A stretch of DNA of 64,000 nt from the NCBI RefSeq assembly GCF_900104795.1, contig NZ_FNTG01000001.1, positions 1,798,001 to 1,862,000 of the forward strand, written 5' to 3'. This stretch comes from Burkholderia sp. WP9 (GTDB lineage Bacteria; Pseudomonadota; Gammaproteobacteria; Burkholderiales; Burkholderiaceae). This document shows, piece after piece, positions 8,754-20,040 of this stretch (position 1 is the stretch's first letter; each line of letters starts with the position of its first letter). A program made the position numbers and the translations under genes. The notes below the pieces were generated by a model. That model saw only the letters and a program-made list of their open reading frames with translations, was not told where the DNA came from and did not search any database.

Positions 8754-10262
8754 ATGAAATCCCTTTCCCTGTCCGCGCCCGCGCTTTCGAGCCGGGCCGC
8801 TGTCGCCGCCGCGGTGACGGTGCTCGCCCTCACAGGGTGCGCGAACTACATCGGCATGAAAAGCGACAAGCAAATGTCGTCGCCGGCCCAGTACGAGTCC
8901 GCGCAGAGCCTGCCCGCTCAGAGCGGCCAGTGGCCGTCGCTCGATTGGGCCAACCAGTTCGGCGACCCGCAACTGCCCAAGCTGATCGCGGAAGCGCTGG
9001 AAGGCAGCCCGTCGATCGCGCAAGCCCAGGCGCGGCTCGCCAAAGCCTCGTCCTATATCGAGAGTTCGCGCGCGGCCCTTTATCCGAAGGCCAACGCCAG
9101 CTACTCGTGGACCCGCGAGCTCTTCTCCGAAAACGCGCTCTACCCGCCTCCGTACGGCGGCACCTGGTATAGCGAGAACAATGTGCTCGCGAGCGCGTCG
9201 TGGGATCTGGACCTGTGGGGTAAGAATCGCCAGCGTCTCGGCCAGGCCGTGTCGCAGGAAAAGGCCGCTGAGGCCGACATGCAGCAGGCGCGCGTCACGC
9301 TCGCGGCGTCGGTGGCCAGCACGTACAACCAGCTCGCGCAGCTGTACGCGTTGCGCGACATCGCCGCGCGCGAAATCGCCAACCGCCAGGATATCGGCCG
9401 CATCACCAACGGCCGCGTGGCCGCCGGCCTCGACACCAATGTCGAGCGGCAAACCGCGAACGGCAACATCGCGACCACCCAGGCCAATTTGACCGACCTC
9501 GACGGCCAGATCACGGTCGTGCGCTACCAGTTGGGCGCGCTGCTCGGCAAGGGTCCGGATCGCGGCCTGCAGATCGCCGAACCCACGCTGACCAAGGGCG
9601 ACGTCGTGGCGCTGCCGAACAATCTGCCCGCCGACCTCGTGGCGCGCCGCGCGGATATCGTCGCCGCGCGCTGGCAGGTCGAAGCCGCGATGCACGACGT
9701 GAAGGAAGCCAAGGCCGAATTCTTCCCGGACGTGAACCTCGCGGCCGGCTTCGGTTTCGACGCGTTCGGCTGGGGCCGCTTCCTCAAGGCCGGCAGCCGC
9801 CAGATGCAATTCGGCCCGGCGATTCATCTGCCGATCTTCGATGCTGGCGCGCTGCGCTCGCAACTGAAGGGCCGTTATGCCGACTTCGACCTCGATGTGG
9901 CGAACTACAACCAGACGCTGATCAACGCGCTCTCGGACGTCGCGACGCAAGTCTCGTCGATCAAGTCGATCGACCAGCAGCAAGGCGACGCACAGCGCGC
10001 GCTCGACGCATCGACCAAGGCGTATCAGCTGGCGGTGATCCGCTACAAGGCCGGTTTGTCACCGCAGCTGCAGGTGCTGACCGCCGACCAGAACCGCCTC
10101 GCCGCTGAACAGACGGTCACCAGCCTGAAGATGCGCCGCCGCGATATGCAGATCAGCCTCATCAAGGCGCTCGGCGGCGGTTTCGACGCGACGCAAACCG
10201 GCCTCGTGGTGCCGACCGATGCCCCGGCATCGGCCACCGCCGCGACCGCAGCGGCAAATTGA
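8754..10262 (+). CDS. Outer membrane efflux lipoprotein, NodT/OprM-type factor
   Basis: This TolC-like outer membrane channel completes a tripartite pump. I chose the ATG at 8754 because it begins a lipoprotein signal peptide ending in LALTGC, with Cys29 as the lipidation site. An in-frame start at 8670 would put 28 unlikely residues ahead of it. The mature part has the two OEP repeats, with coiled-coil stretches such as SPSIAQAQARLAKA and the later ALDASTKAYQLAVIRYKAG. At 502 aa it has normal length. The C-terminus is Ala/Thr-rich. It precedes the adaptor gene by 81 bp. Confidence 0.94.
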   Translation: MKSLSLSAPALSSRAAVAAAVTVLALTGCANYIGMKSDKQMSSPAQYESAQSLPAQSGQWPSLDWANQFGDPQLPKLIAEALEGSPSIAQAQARLAKASSYIESSRAALYPKANASYSWTRELFSENALYPPPYGGTWYSENNVLASASWDLDLWGKNRQRLGQAVSQEKAAEADMQQARVTLAASVASTYNQLAQLYALRDIAAREIANRQDIGRITNGRVAAGLDTNVERQTANGNIATTQANLTDLDGQITVVRYQLGALLGKGPDRGLQIAEPTLTKGDVVALPNNLPADLVARRADIVAARWQVEAAMHDVKEAKAEFFPDVNLAAGFGFDAFGWGRFLKAGSRQMQFGPAIHLPIFDAGALRSQLKGRYADFDLDVANYNQTLINALSDVATQVSSIKSIDQQQGDAQRALDASTKAYQLAVIRYKAGLSPQLQVLTADQNRLAAEQTVTSLKMRRRDMQISLIKALGGGFDATQTGLVVPTDAPASATAATAAAN

Positions 10263-10343
10263 GCGCGCGAACCACGGCCAGAACGAACACTCGCACGAAC
10301 ATCCGAATAAACGACGACGCTTGAGAGAACCCGGAGCACATCA

Positions 10344-11582
10344 ATGAGCACCCCCCAGCAGCCCGCGGCTAACACCCAGCCGGCACAATCGGCGAATAAC
10401 GGTAAACGCAAGCGCATGATGACGCTGCTCGTCATCGTGATCCTGATCGCCGCGATCGCTTACGGCCTTTACTACTTCCTCGTCGCGCGTTTTCACGAAG
10501 ACACCGACGACGCGTATGTGAATGGCAACGTCGTCCAGATCACGCCGCAAGTCACCGGCACGGTCGTCGCCGTGAACGCGGACGACACCCAGACGGTGAA
10601 GGCCGGCGACCCGCTCGTCGTGCTCGATCCGGCCGACGCCCGCGTCGCGCTGGAACAGGCCGAGGCCAATCTGGCGCAGACGGTGCGCCAGGTGCGCGGC
10701 CTGTTCGCCGACGACAATCAATATCAGGCGCAAGTCGCCGTGCGTCAGGCCGACCTGTCGCGCGCCCAGGACGACCTGAAGCGCCGTATGACGGTTGCGC
10801 AAACCGGCGCCGTGTCGCAGGAAGAAATCTCGCACGCCCGCGACGCCGTGAAGAGCGCGCAAGCCGCCGTGGATGCCGCCCAGCAGCAACTGGCGTCGAA
10901 CCGCGCGCTGACCGCCAACACCACGATCGCGAATCACCCGAACGTGCAGGCCGCCGCCGCGAAGGTCCGCGACGCATACCTGAACAACGCGCGTAACAAC
11001 CTGCCGGCGCCGGTCACGGGCTACGTGGCGAAACGCTCGGTGCAGGTCGGCCAGCGCGTCTCGCCGGGCACTCCGCTCATGGCGATCGTGCCGCTCGGCG
11101 GCGTGTGGGTCGACGCGAACTTCAAGGAAGTGCAGCTCAAGCACATGCGCATCGGCCAGCCGGTCGAACTGACGGCCGACGTGTACGGCTCGTCGGTGGT
11201 GTATCACGGCAAGGTGGTCGGCTTCTCGGCCGGCACGGGTTCGGCGTTCTCGCTGTTGCCCGCGCAGAACGCGACCGGCAACTGGATCAAGGTGGTGCAG
11301 CGTCTGCCGGTGCGGATCGCGCTCGATCCGAAGGAACTCGAACAGCACCCGCTGCGCATCGGCCTGTCGATGCAGGCTGACGTGAGCATCAAGGACGACA
11401 ACGGCGGCCAGCTCGGTCAGGCGCCGAACACGGTCTATCAGACCAACGTGTTCGAAAAGTACGGTGACGAGGCCGACGCGGAAATCGCCCGCATCATTTC
11501 GGAAAACGCAGGCCCGAACGGCGGCTCGCAGAAGTCGGCCCAGGCCGGCAGCGCGAAGCCTGCCGCCGCGAAGCTGATGTAA
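10344..11582 (+). CDS. emrA: EmrA/HlyD-type membrane fusion protein
   Basis: This periplasmic adaptor links the inner-membrane MFS pump to the outer membrane factor. A polar N-terminus of about 25 residues precedes one transmembrane helix (about 25-48, rich in Leu/Ile/Val). The barrel-sandwich motif DDAYVNGNVVQITPQVTGTV then marks the HlyD family. An alpha-helical hairpin spans roughly residues 100-190, and the beta domain contains PVTGYVAKRSVQVGQRVSPG. The 412-residue size is normal, with a Lys/Ala-rich tail. It sits between the channel and MFS genes, as expected for an Emr-type system. Confidence 0.94.
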   Translation: MSTPQQPAANTQPAQSANNGKRKRMMTLLVIVILIAAIAYGLYYFLVARFHEDTDDAYVNGNVVQITPQVTGTVVAVNADDTQTVKAGDPLVVLDPADARVALEQAEANLAQTVRQVRGLFADDNQYQAQVAVRQADLSRAQDDLKRRMTVAQTGAVSQEEISHARDAVKSAQAAVDAAQQQLASNRALTANTTIANHPNVQAAAAKVRDAYLNNARNNLPAPVTGYVAKRSVQVGQRVSPGTPLMAIVPLGGVWVDANFKEVQLKHMRIGQPVELTADVYGSSVVYHGKVVGFSAGTGSAFSLLPAQNATGNWIKVVQRLPVRIALDPKELEQHPLRIGLSMQADVSIKDDNGGQLGQAPNTVYQTNVFEKYGDEADAEIARIISENAGPNGGSQKSAQAGSAKPAAAKLM

Positions 11583-11613
11583 GCCGCGTGACGAATCAGA
11601 CAAGGCTTCTTTA

Positions 11614-13176
11614 ATGGCTCAGGCTCAGGCGCAAGTCCCTCACCCGCCGCTCGAGGGCGCGCAACTGGTGATCGGCACCATCGCGGTGTCGCTCGCCGTT
11701 TTCATGAACGTGCTTGACACGTCGATCGCGAACGTATCGATTCCGTCGATTTCCGGCGACCTCGGTGTGTCGTCCGACCAGGGCACGTGGGTCATCACCT
11801 CGTTCGCGGTCGCCAATGCGATCTCCGTGCCGCTCACCGGCTGGCTGACCGACCGCATCGGCCAGGTGCGCCTGTTCATGGCGTCGATCATCCTGTTCGT
11901 GATCTCGTCGTGGATGTGCGGCCTCGCGCCGACGCTGCCGTTCCTGCTCGCTTCGCGCGTGTTGCAAGGCGCGGTGGCCGGTCCCATGATCCCGCTGTCG
12001 CAAACGCTGCTGCTCGCGAGCTATCCACGCGCCAAGGCCCCCATGGCGCTATCCATGTGGGCCATGACCACGCTGATCGCGCCGGTGGCGGGCCCGATTC
12101 TCGGCGGCTGGATTTCGGACAACATCTCGTGGCCGTGGATTTTCTACGTCAACATTCCGGTCGGCGCGATTGCCGCCGTGGCGACGTGGATGATCTTCCG
12201 CAACCGCGATTCCGTCATCAGAAAAGCGCCGATCGACGGCGTCGGGCTCGGTCTGCTGATCGTCTGGGTCGGCTCGCTCCAGGTCATGCTTGACAAAGGC
12301 AAGGATCTCGACTGGTTTTCGTCGACCACCATCGTCGTACTGGCGCTGGTCGCGGTGATCGCGCTGGCGTTCTTCATCGTGTGGGAATTGACGGCCGAGC
12401 ATCCGGTGGTCGACCTCTCGCTCTTCAGCCGTCGCAACTTCACGGGCGGCACGGTCGCCTTGTCGATCGGTTACGGGCTCTATTTCGGCAATCTCGTGCT
12501 GCTGCCGCTGTGGCTGCAAACCGATATCGGCTACACGGCGACCGAAGCCGGCCTGGTCATGGCGCCGGTCGGCCTGTTCGCCGTGCTGCTGTCGCCGATC
12601 ACGGGCAAGGTGTTGCCGCGTACCGATCCGCGCTATATCGCGACCTTGTCGTTCCTCGTGTTCGCGCTGTGTTTCTGGATGCGTTCGCGCTATACCACCG
12701 GCGTCGATACGTACTCGCTGCTGGTGCCAACCTTGATTCAGGGGATCGGCATGGCCGGGTTCTTCATCCCGCTGGTGTCGATTACCTTGTCAGGGCTGCC
12801 GGGTAACCGGATTCCGGCGGCGTCGGGCTTGTCGAATTTCGTGCGGATCATGTGCGGCGGCATCGGCACGTCGATCTTCCAGACCGCGTGGGACCACCGC
12901 TCGATCATGCATCATGCGCAACTGGCCGAGCAGGCCAACGCGTACAACCCGGTGTTCGACCAGTCGATCCGGCAAATGGGCGCGGCGGGCTTCAGTCAAC
13001 CGCAGGCTTATGGCCTGTTCAACTCGATGGCGACGCAGCAGGCCGCGCAACTGGGTGTGAACGATCTGTTCTTCGTGTCCGCTGGTATCTTCGTCGCGCT
13101 AATTGCGCTGATCTGGATCACGAGGCCTGAGCGCGCCGGTGGTGACGCGGGTGCGGCGGCCGCGGCGGCGCACTAA
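11614..13176 (+). CDS. emrB: EmrB/QacA-type (DHA2) MFS drug transporter
   Basis: This 520-residue, 14-helix proton-driven exporter is the energised component of the tripartite pump. The first helix carries the DHA2 signature LDTSIANVSIPSISGDLG, and loop 2-3 carries GWLTDRIGQVRLF, the MFS motif A region. Motif C is seen around APVAGPILGGWIS. The C-terminus is a short Ala-rich tail. It ends 32 bp before a strong terminator, so it closes the marR operon. The substrate is unknown; EmrB relatives export hydrophobic drugs, uncouplers and phenolics. Confidence 0.94.
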   Translation: MAQAQAQVPHPPLEGAQLVIGTIAVSLAVFMNVLDTSIANVSIPSISGDLGVSSDQGTWVITSFAVANAISVPLTGWLTDRIGQVRLFMASIILFVISSWMCGLAPTLPFLLASRVLQGAVAGPMIPLSQTLLLASYPRAKAPMALSMWAMTTLIAPVAGPILGGWISDNISWPWIFYVNIPVGAIAAVATWMIFRNRDSVIRKAPIDGVGLGLLIVWVGSLQVMLDKGKDLDWFSSTTIVVLALVAVIALAFFIVWELTAEHPVVDLSLFSRRNFTGGTVALSIGYGLYFGNLVLLPLWLQTDIGYTATEAGLVMAPVGLFAVLLSPITGKVLPRTDPRYIATLSFLVFALCFWMRSRYTTGVDTYSLLVPTLIQGIGMAGFFIPLVSITLSGLPGNRIPAASGLSNFVRIMCGGIGTSIFQTAWDHRSIMHHAQLAEQANAYNPVFDQSIRQMGAAGFSQPQAYGLFNSMATQQAAQLGVNDLFFVSAGIFVALIALIWITRPERAGGDAGAAAAAAH

Positions 13177-13210
13177 GTTTTCCGCGCCGGTTGCCTCGGC
13201 AAACGATATG

Positions 13211-13251
13211 AAAAAAGGCGGGACCGCTATCGAGCGGTCCCGCCTTTTTTT
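13211..13251. terminator. Bidirectional intrinsic terminator between emrB and truB
   Basis: A 12-bp perfect stem (13217-13228 with 13233-13244, loop ATCG) is flanked by six A on the left and seven T on the right, so it works in both directions. It separates the converging efflux operon and truB. Confidence 0.93.
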
Positions 13252-13307
13252 CTGCACCTTCGATCGGGTATGCGCATCACGCACGCTGCCCACCGTCCAG
13301 AAGGCTT

Positions 13308-14243
13308 TCAGCTCGCCGTAGTGACGACCAACCGTTCCGGCGCCAGCACGCCCTCGCCTTGCTTCGCGACACCCAGCAGACGCCCCTGCGCGGCATACAC
13401 CCGAACGCGCGGCGCATTCAATGCTTCGCCTGTGATATCCAGTTCGGACAGTTTCAACCGCTGACCGTGCAGGAAGCGGCGCGTCGCGTCTTCGTTCAAC
13501 TGGACGAGCGGGAAAGTGGACAGCAATGCGTCCACCGGTTGCAGCCACGCGTCGCGCTCGCCTTCCGTTGCATCGGACAATGCGTCGAGCGTCACCGAAT
13601 TTTCAAGCGTCAGCGCGCCAACGCCCGTGCGTCGCAGCGCCACCAGATGCGCGCCGCAACCCAACGCTTCGCCGATATCCTCGGCCAGTGTGCGCACATA
13701 GGTGCCCTTGCTGCAGGTCACGCGAAACGTCACGTCCGGCAACGCGCAACTGAGCAAATCGAGCTTCAGGATCGTCACCTGGCGCCCTTCCCGCTCCACC
13801 GTCTGGCCGGCACGCGCATATTCGTACAGCGGCTTGCCGTCACGCTTGAGCGCCGAATACATTGGCGGAACCTGAGTGATTTCGCCGAGGAATGTGGGCA
13901 GAACCGCTTGAATCGCCGCCTCGTCGCAGGTCACTTCGCGCGTGTCGATGGCTTCGCCCTCGGCGTCGCCGGTGGTCGTGCGAATGCCGAGGCGCATGGT
14001 GGCCTCATACGTCTTGTCGGCTTCGAGCAGGTCTTGCGAAAACTTCGTGGCTTCGCCGAAACAAAGCGGCAGCAAGCCAGTCGCGAGCGGATCGAGCGTA
14101 CCGGTGTGGCCCGCTTTTTTTGCCAGATAAAGACGTTTCGCGCGAATCAGCGCGTCGTTGCTCGACAGGCCGAGCGGCTTGTCGAGCAACAGGACGCCGT
14201 CGAGCGCGCGGCGCGGCACGCGGGGGCGTTGAGATGCGGTCAT
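13308..14243 (-). CDS. truB: tRNA pseudouridine-55 synthase
   Basis: The enzyme makes pseudouridine at U55 in the T-loop of tRNAs. The 311-residue protein starts with VPRRALDGVLLLDKPLGLSS. The catalytic aspartate is Asp51 in AGHTGTLDPLATGLLPL, the TruB version of the GxxDxxATG motif. RVTCSKGTYVRTLAEDIG is the second conserved block, and a PUA-like tail follows. It lies 104 bp downstream of rbfA at the end of the infB-region gene cluster, the conserved bacterial order. Confidence 0.96.
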   Translation of the reverse strand: MTASQRPRVPRRALDGVLLLDKPLGLSSNDALIRAKRLYLAKKAGHTGTLDPLATGLLPLCFGEATKFSQDLLEADKTYEATMRLGIRTTTGDAEGEAIDTREVTCDEAAIQAVLPTFLGEITQVPPMYSALKRDGKPLYEYARAGQTVEREGRQVTILKLDLLSCALPDVTFRVTCSKGTYVRTLAEDIGEALGCGAHLVALRRTGVGALTLENSVTLDALSDATEGERDAWLQPVDALLSTFPLVQLNEDATRRFLHGQRLKLSELDITGEALNAPRVRVYAAQGRLLGVAKQGEGVLAPERLVVTTAS

Positions 14244-14347
14244 GTCGGAGGGACGAAATCTTCGATAAATACGGAAAACAGCGACGGAAACAGCGCTGAG
14301 CGCAGGGCCACTCAGGCATGGCAGCGAGAGCCGCGGCTACAGCGCGC

Positions 14348-14713
14348 TCAGTCTTCTTTCGCGCGATTCGCGTTCGCCTCGTCGATCAGACGCGACATTT
14401 CGACGGCTCGCTCGATCGTCTTGTCGTAATGGAAATGCAGCGTCGGCACGGTGTGGATATGCAGGCGCTTGAACAGCTGATTGTGCAGATGCCCGGCGGC
14501 ATGCGTGAGCGCTTCGAGCGTCTGTTGCGGGTCGCCCGTGAGCGTCGTGAAATAGACCTTGGCGTGCGCGTAGTCCGGCGTCAGCTCGACACTTTGAATC
14601 GTGACGATGCCGATGCGCGGATCCTTGACCTCGCGCAGCAGCTCGGACAAATCGCGCTGGATCTGATCGGCGATCTGCACGTTGCGATTGGGGGAAGAAC
14701 GTTTTTTAGGCAT
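14348..14713 (-). CDS. rbfA: 30S ribosome-binding factor A
   Basis: This is a small KH-type ribosome maturation factor of 121 residues that acts on 16S rRNA near the 5' helix during 30S assembly. The start [20 protein letters not shown], the segment [18 protein letters not shown] and the C-terminal [15 protein letters not shown] are typical. It stands between infB and truB. A strong terminator-like hairpin before it (14985-15025) suggests that infB readthrough is limited and that rbfA may have its own promoter in the 330-bp gap. Confidence 0.95.
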   Translation of the reverse strand: MPKKRSSPNRNVQIADQIQRDLSELLREVKDPRIGIVTIQSVELTPDYAHAKVYFTTLTGDPQQTLEALTHAAGHLHNQLFKRLHIHTVPTLHFHYDKTIERAVEMSRLIDEANANRAKED

Positions 14714-14984
14714 GGTGTGATGTGATCCGCTTTAACGGATGCAAAAAATGGGTCGCGCTAGCGCGGTGCGGGCTTTCCTTCCGGGCGGCATTCAGGCGGC
14801 CGGGAGAACCGCAAGCTCGACAGCCGGCTGCTACGCGGCGACCGGCGTTAGAGCGTGAAAGAGCGCGTTAAACCGGAAACAAACGCGCGGGAACCATCGC
14901 GCGGCAACCAACGCACAGCAGCAAAGCACGACAGCAAAGCGTGGCGCCGAAGCGCGGCAATCACTCGTAACAACGTGCGGCGCC
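14714..14984. other. Gap between rbfA and the infB terminator
   Basis: No supportable gene. It should contain a promoter for rbfA-truB, since an intrinsic terminator separates these from infB, but I cannot point to convincing -35 and -10 boxes. Confidence 0.4.
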
Positions 14985-15025
14985 AAAAACAACGGGCGGA
15001 GCGGGCGTTAAAGCCCGCTCCGCCC
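14985..15025 (-). terminator. Intrinsic terminator after infB
   Basis: A perfect 13-bp G+C-rich stem (14994-15006 with 15013-15025) has a 6-nt loop. On the minus strand GTTGTTTTT follows. It begins about 20 bp past the infB stop. Confidence 0.85.
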
Positions 15026-15046
15026 CTTTGAGCCGTGCCGCGTGAA

Positions 15047-18016
15047 TTACAGCGAACGCGCGACTTCGGTGATCTCGAAGACTTCGAACTGATCGCCTTC
15101 GACGATATCGTTGAAGTTCTTGATCGACATACCGCACTCGAAGCCCTGACGGACTTCCTTCACGTCGTCCTTGAAGCGCTTGAGCGAATCGAGCTCACCC
15201 GTGAAGATGACGACGTTGTTGCGCAGCACGCGCACCGACGACGAGCGCTTGACGAAACCGTCCGTGACCATACAACCGGCCACCGCGCCGATCTTCGGTA
15301 CCTTGAAGACCTGACGCACTTCGACCGTACCCGTCACGACTTCGCGCTTCTCCGGTGCCAGCATGCCCGACATCGCGGCCTTCACGTCATCCACTGCGTC
15401 ATAGATGATGTTGTAGTAGCGAATATCGACGCCGTTGGCTTCCGCCAGCTTGCGAGCCTGCGCATCCGCACGGGTGTTAAAGCCGATGATGACAGCCTTC
15501 GAAGCCGTTGCAAGGTTGACGTCGGACTCGCTGATGCCACCCACGGCGCCGTGCACGATCTGCACGCGGACTTCGTCGGTGGACAGTTTGAGCAGCGACT
15601 GCACCAGCGCTTCCTGCGAACCTTGCACGTCGGCCTTGACGATGAGCGGCATGTACGCCACTTCGCCTTCGCCCATCTGTTCCAGCATGTTCTCGAGCTT
15701 CGCCGCCTGTTGCTTGGCCAGCTTGACGTCGCGGAACTTGCCTTGACGGAACAGCGCGACTTCACGCGCCTTGCGGTCGTCCGGCATGACGATGACTTCC
15801 TCGCCAGCTTGCGGGACTTCCGACAGACCCTGAATTTCGACCGGGATCGACGGACCGGCCGACTTGGTCGGCTTGCCGGTCTCGTCGAGCATGGCTCGTA
15901 CGCGACCGTAAGCGCTACCTGCCAGCACCACGTCGCCGCGGTTCAGCGTACCCGACTGGACCAGGATCGTTGCAACCGGACCCTTACCCTTGTCGAGCTT
16001 CGCTTCGATGACGAGACCCTTGGCCGGCGCTTCGACCGGTGCCTTCAATTCCAGCACTTCGGCTTGTAGCAGCACGTTTTCGAGCAGATCGTCGATGCCC
16101 GCGCCGGTTTTAGCCGACACCGACACGAACGGCGAATCGCCACCGTATTCTTCCGGCACGACGCCTTCAGCGACGAGTTCCTGCTTGACGCGCTCCGGAT
16201 TCGCATCCGGCTTGTCGATCTTGTTGATCGCGACGACGAGCGGCACGCCGCCTGCCTTCGCGTGGGCAATGGCTTCCTTCGTCTGCGGCATGACGCCGTC
16301 GTCGGCAGCCACCACCAGAATCACGATGTCGGTTGCCTTCGCACCGCGAGCACGCATAGCCGTAAAGGCTTCGTGGCCCGGCGTGTCGAGGAAGGTGATG
16401 ACGCCACGCGGCGTTTCGACGTGGTAAGCGCCGATGTGCTGCGTAATGCCGCCCGCTTCACCCGCTGCGACCTTGGCGCGGCGAATGTAGTCGAGCAGCG
16501 ACGTCTTGCCGTGGTCGACGTGACCCATGACCGTGACGACCGGCGGACGCGGCAGTGCTTCCGCATCGGACACTTCGCCTTCGACCAGCATGGCTTCCGG
16601 ATCGTCCAGCTTGGCCGCAACCGCGTGGTGGCCCAGTTCTTCGACGATGATCATCGCCGTTTCCTGGTCCAGCATCTGGTTGATCGTGACCATCTGGCCG
16701 AGCTTCATCATCGACTTGATGACTTCCGAAGCCTTGACCGCCATCTTGTGCGCCAGATCGGCGACCGTGATGGTTTCCGGCACGTGCACTTCACGCACGA
16801 TCGGTTCGGTCGGCGCCTGGAACGTGGTGCTTTGATCCTGATGCTTGCCGCGACCCTTCGGGCCACCGCGCCAGCCACGATCGACACCGCCGCTCGAATC
16901 GCCACGCGTCTTGATACCGCGGCGCTTCGCTGCGTCGTCCTGCCAGCCGCCCTTGCCGCCGCCCGGCTTCTTCTTGTCGCCGGCGGAAGGCGTGGTCGTG
17001 GCAGCCGGAGCCGCCGCAGCCGGTTTCTTGGCTGCCGGACGTGCCGCCGCTTCACCCGCCGGACGCGCCGGCTTGTGCAGCGTGCCCTTGGCTTCCGCGG
17101 CCTTGGCCGGCTCGGCGGGCTTCGGTGCCGGTTCCGGCGCCTTGACCTGCGCCTTGCGCGGCGTGTTCATCATTTCGCGGATCGCGCGTGCTTCGGCTTC
17201 AGCCGCGGCACGACGCTTGGCGATTTCTTCCTGCTCGGCACGCGCTTTCTCAGCAGCCTGACGCGCTGCGTCTTCCGCCTTCTTCGCGGCTTCGCGTTGC
17301 GCGGCACGCTCTGCAGCTGCGCGCTCGTCGTCCTGCTCGTTATCTTTGGCAACTGCCGGTTCCGCGGCCTTAGCCACCACCGGCTCGGCCTTCGCGGCCG
17401 CCGGCTGCGCGGCTTGCGCCGGCTTCGCAGCCTGTGCCTGCTGCTCGCGAGCCGCCGCCTCGGCCGCAGCCGCTGCGCGCTTCTTCGCTGCTTCTTCTTC
17501 CGCACGGCGACGCTCGGCTTCGGCAGCCGCTTCACGCGCCTGACGTTCCGCTTCTTCGCGTTCGAGTTGTTCCTGGCGCGCCTTCAGCTCCTGAGCCTGC
17601 TTTTCGAGCAGTTCGGCTTCGTGACGAGCTTCCTCTTCACGACGCTGGAGTTCGAGATCGTCGACGTCGGCCTCGGCCACATGATTCGATGCATCTCCGT
17701 TTTCGGCGGAGGTTTCGTCGCGGCGGACGAAAGTGCGCTTCTTACGCACCTCGACCTGAATGGTGCGAGCTTTGCCCGTCGCATCGGATTGCTTGATTTC
17801 CGACGTATGCCGTTTCGTCAGCGTGATCTTGCGCTTGTCAGCATCAGTCGAGCCGTGAGACTTGCGCAAGTGGTCGAGCAGACGCGCCTTGTCCGTTTCG
17901 GACAAGCTGTCGTCTTCGCTCGCTTTTGTGACGCCTGCTGCCTGCAGCTGCTCAAGCAGCACGCCTGCAGGCATTTTCAGTTCCGCGGCAAATTGGGCTA
18001 CGTTGTTACTCGCCAT
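15047..18016 (-). CDS. infB: Translation initiation factor IF-2
   Basis: This GTPase delivers initiator tRNA to the 30S subunit. At 989 residues it is at the long end of the family because of an extended N-terminus. An IF2_N module (about 1-50) is followed by a Lys/Glu/Ala/Arg-rich region predicted as a long coiled coil (about 120-290), then an Ala/Pro-rich linker. The G domain begins near residue 490 with [16 protein letters not shown], then [16 protein letters not shown] and NKIDKPDAN. Domains II, III and the C-terminal fMet-tRNA-binding domain follow. It lies 93 bp downstream of nusA in the usual nusA-infB order. Shorter isoforms from internal starts are known in other bacteria but cannot be judged here. 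Confidence 0.97.
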   Translation of the reverse strand: MASNNVAQFAAELKMPAGVLLEQLQAAGVTKASEDDSLSETDKARLLDHLRKSHGSTDADKRKITLTKRHTSEIKQSDATGKARTIQVEVRKKRTFVRRDETSAENGDASNHVAEADVDDLELQRREEEARHEAELLEKQAQELKARQEQLEREEAERQAREAAAEAERRRAEEEAAKKRAAAAAEAAAREQQAQAAKPAQAAQPAAAKAEPVVAKAAEPAVAKDNEQDDERAAAERAAQREAAKKAEDAARQAAEKARAEQEEIAKRRAAAEAEARAIREMMNTPRKAQVKAPEPAPKPAEPAKAAEAKGTLHKPARPAGEAAARPAAKKPAAAAPAATTTPSAGDKKKPGGGKGGWQDDAAKRRGIKTRGDSSGGVDRGWRGGPKGRGKHQDQSTTFQAPTEPIVREVHVPETITVADLAHKMAVKASEVIKSMMKLGQMVTINQMLDQETAMIIVEELGHHAVAAKLDDPEAMLVEGEVSDAEALPRPPVVTVMGHVDHGKTSLLDYIRRAKVAAGEAGGITQHIGAYHVETPRGVITFLDTPGHEAFTAMRARGAKATDIVILVVAADDGVMPQTKEAIAHAKAGGVPLVVAINKIDKPDANPERVKQELVAEGVVPEEYGGDSPFVSVSAKTGAGIDDLLENVLLQAEVLELKAPVEAPAKGLVIEAKLDKGKGPVATILVQSGTLNRGDVVLAGSAYGRVRAMLDETGKPTKSAGPSIPVEIQGLSEVPQAGEEVIVMPDDRKAREVALFRQGKFRDVKLAKQQAAKLENMLEQMGEGEVAYMPLIVKADVQGSQEALVQSLLKLSTDEVRVQIVHGAVGGISESDVNLATASKAVIIGFNTRADAQARKLAEANGVDIRYYNIIYDAVDDVKAAMSGMLAPEKREVVTGTVEVRQVFKVPKIGAVAGCMVTDGFVKRSSSVRVLRNNVVIFTGELDSLKRFKDDVKEVRQGFECGMSIKNFNDIVEGDQFEVFEITEVARSL

Positions 18017-18109
18017 TCATTCCTCTTAATGCAAGGACCGATTCCTTGCGGTTAGCATCGGGTCATGCGGCCTGACGGCCGCTTCAATTTAGTGCGCCAT
18101 GGTCATTTC

Positions 18110-19585
18110 TCACTGGAACCAGTGTTCACGTGCTTTCATGATCAACGCCTTAGCGGCATCCTCTTCCATTCCGGTCATCTCGACCAGTTCATCCACAGCC
18201 AGCTCGGCGAGTTCGTCGCGCGTCTGGATCTGATGTTCGGCCAGCTTGGCGAGCAGGTCGGCGTCCATGCCGTCCAGGCTCTTCAGGTCGAGCGCTACAT
18301 TTTCGACCTTTTCTTCATTCGCGATCGCCAGCGTCAACAGCGCGTCGCGCGAGCGATTACGCAGTTCGTGAACAGTGTCTTCGTCGAATGCTTCGATTTC
18401 GAGCATTTCGTTGAGCGGCACATAAGCGATCTCTTCGAGGCTCGTAAAGCCTTCGTCGATCAGGATGTCGGCCACTTCTTCGTCGACATCGAGACGCGCC
18501 ATGAACAGGTCACGCAGTACGCCGCGCTCCTGATTCTGCTTTTGCGCAGATTCGTCCGGCGTCATGATGTTGATCTGCCAGCCGGTGAGTTCGCTGGCAA
18601 GACGCACGTTCTGGCCGCTGCGGCCGATCGCGACCGCCAGTTCGTTTTCGTCTACGACGACGTCCATTGAATGCTTTTCTTCATCGACGACGATCGATTG
18701 GACGGCTGCCGGCGCGAGGGCGCCGATCACAAACTGAGCGGGATCCTCCGACCATAGCACGATGTCGACGTTTTCGCCACCGAGCTCGTTGCGCACCGCC
18801 TGCACGCGCGAGCCGCGGATGCCGACGCAAGTGCCGATCGGATCGATGCGCTTGTCGTACGCGACCACGCCGATCTTGGCGCGCACGCCCGGATCCCGCG
18901 CGGCCGCCTTGATTTCCAGCAGACCTTGCTCGATTTCCGGCACTTCCATCTCGAACAGCTTCATCAGGAATTCGGGCGCCGTACGCGACAGTTCGATCTG
19001 CGGACCGCGCGCGGTGCGATCGACCTTCGCGATATAGGCACGCACGCGGTCGCCCACGCGCAGGTTTTCCTTCGGAATCAGCTGATCGCGGCGCAGCAGC
19101 GCTTCGACACGGCCGGTTTCGACGATGAAGTTGCCCTTATCCAGGCGCTTCACCGAGCCGGTCATGATGTGCTCGCCGCGCTCGAGGAAGTCATTCAGGA
19201 TCTGTTCGCGTTCGGCGTCGCGCACCTTCTGCAGGATCACCTGCTTGGCAGCCTGCGCGCCGATCCGGCCGAATTCGATCGACGGCACCGGTTCTTCGAT
19301 GAATTCGTCGAGTTGAATCTCGGGCTTCTGTTCGCGTGCTTCGAACAGCAGAATTTCCTGATCCGGTTCCTGCAAACCGGCTTCGTCCGGCACCACTTTC
19401 CAGCGGCGAAACGTTTCGTGCTCGCCGCTTTCACGGTCGATATGGACGCGGATATCCGCATCTTCTTCGAAGAGTTTCTTGGAGGCCGAAGCGAGAGCCG
19501 CTTCGAGCGCGGCAAATACCACGTCTTTGTCGACATTCTTCTCGCGTGCCAGCGCATCCACCAGCATCAACACTTCGCGACTCAT
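18110..19585 (-). CDS. nusA: Transcription termination/antitermination protein NusA
   Basis: This RNA-polymerase-binding factor controls pausing, termination and antitermination. The 491 residues show the N-terminal polymerase-binding domain ([20 protein letters not shown]), an S1 domain around [20 protein letters not shown] and two KH domains with [19 protein letters not shown]. Two C-terminal acidic repeats, such as [20 protein letters not shown], follow as in E. coli NusA. Its ATG overlaps the rimP stop (ATGA), so translation is coupled. Confidence 0.97.
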   Translation of the reverse strand: MSREVLMLVDALAREKNVDKDVVFAALEAALASASKKLFEEDADIRVHIDRESGEHETFRRWKVVPDEAGLQEPDQEILLFEAREQKPEIQLDEFIEEPVPSIEFGRIGAQAAKQVILQKVRDAEREQILNDFLERGEHIMTGSVKRLDKGNFIVETGRVEALLRRDQLIPKENLRVGDRVRAYIAKVDRTARGPQIELSRTAPEFLMKLFEMEVPEIEQGLLEIKAAARDPGVRAKIGVVAYDKRIDPIGTCVGIRGSRVQAVRNELGGENVDIVLWSEDPAQFVIGALAPAAVQSIVVDEEKHSMDVVVDENELAVAIGRSGQNVRLASELTGWQINIMTPDESAQKQNQERGVLRDLFMARLDVDEEVADILIDEGFTSLEEIAYVPLNEMLEIEAFDEDTVHELRNRSRDALLTLAIANEEKVENVALDLKSLDGMDADLLAKLAEHQIQTRDELAELAVDELVEMTGMEEDAAKALIMKAREHWFQ

Positions 19586-20040
19586 TGTTTGCGGCTCCTA
19601 AAGTCAACTTTCGGAACGAGGCGTGCTTTGTCCATGTCCGCGAGCGTGAAATCGAGCATCGCGGCGCCTTCCTTCCCTTCAAATTCCAGACCGATCGTCT
19701 CGCCTTGCGGAGCATGCAGGATGCCCCGGTACGATTTCCGTCCGTCCAATGGCTTTTTCAATGTGATTACCACTTCGCTGCCTGCGAAGCGTTCGAAATC
19801 CGCCAGTTTCTTCAGCGGGCGGTCGAGACCCGGCGACGACACTTCAAGCCGCTCGTAATCGATATTTTCGACCGTCAGAACGTGCTGGAGCTGACGCGTG
19901 ACTTTCTCGCAGTCTTCGATCGCGATGCCGGCCGGCTGGTCGATATAGATACACATCATGCCGCGCCCGGTGCGCTCGAAGTCGACGAGCTCGTAGCCGA
20001 GTCCCACGACCGTGGTTTCAATCAGTTCCGTCAGTTGCAC
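19582..20040 (-). CDS. rimP: Ribosome maturation factor RimP
   Basis: RimP is needed for 30S maturation. The 152-residue protein begins at a GTG (20038-20040) with a GAGGG ribosome site. The start is supported by the family-typical [41 protein letters not shown] is the conserved core. It is the first gene of the rimP-nusA-infB unit, with a 4-bp overlap with nusA. An intrinsic terminator sits about 125 nt upstream within its probable leader and may act as an attenuator. Confidence 0.95.
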   Translation of the reverse strand: MQLTELIETTVVGLGYELVDFERTGRGMMCIYIDQPAGIAIEDCEKVTRQLQHVLTVENIDYERLEVSSPGLDRPLKKLADFERFAGSEVVITLKKPLDGRKSYRGILHAPQGETIGLEFEGKEGAAMLDFTLADMDKARLVPKVDFRSRKQ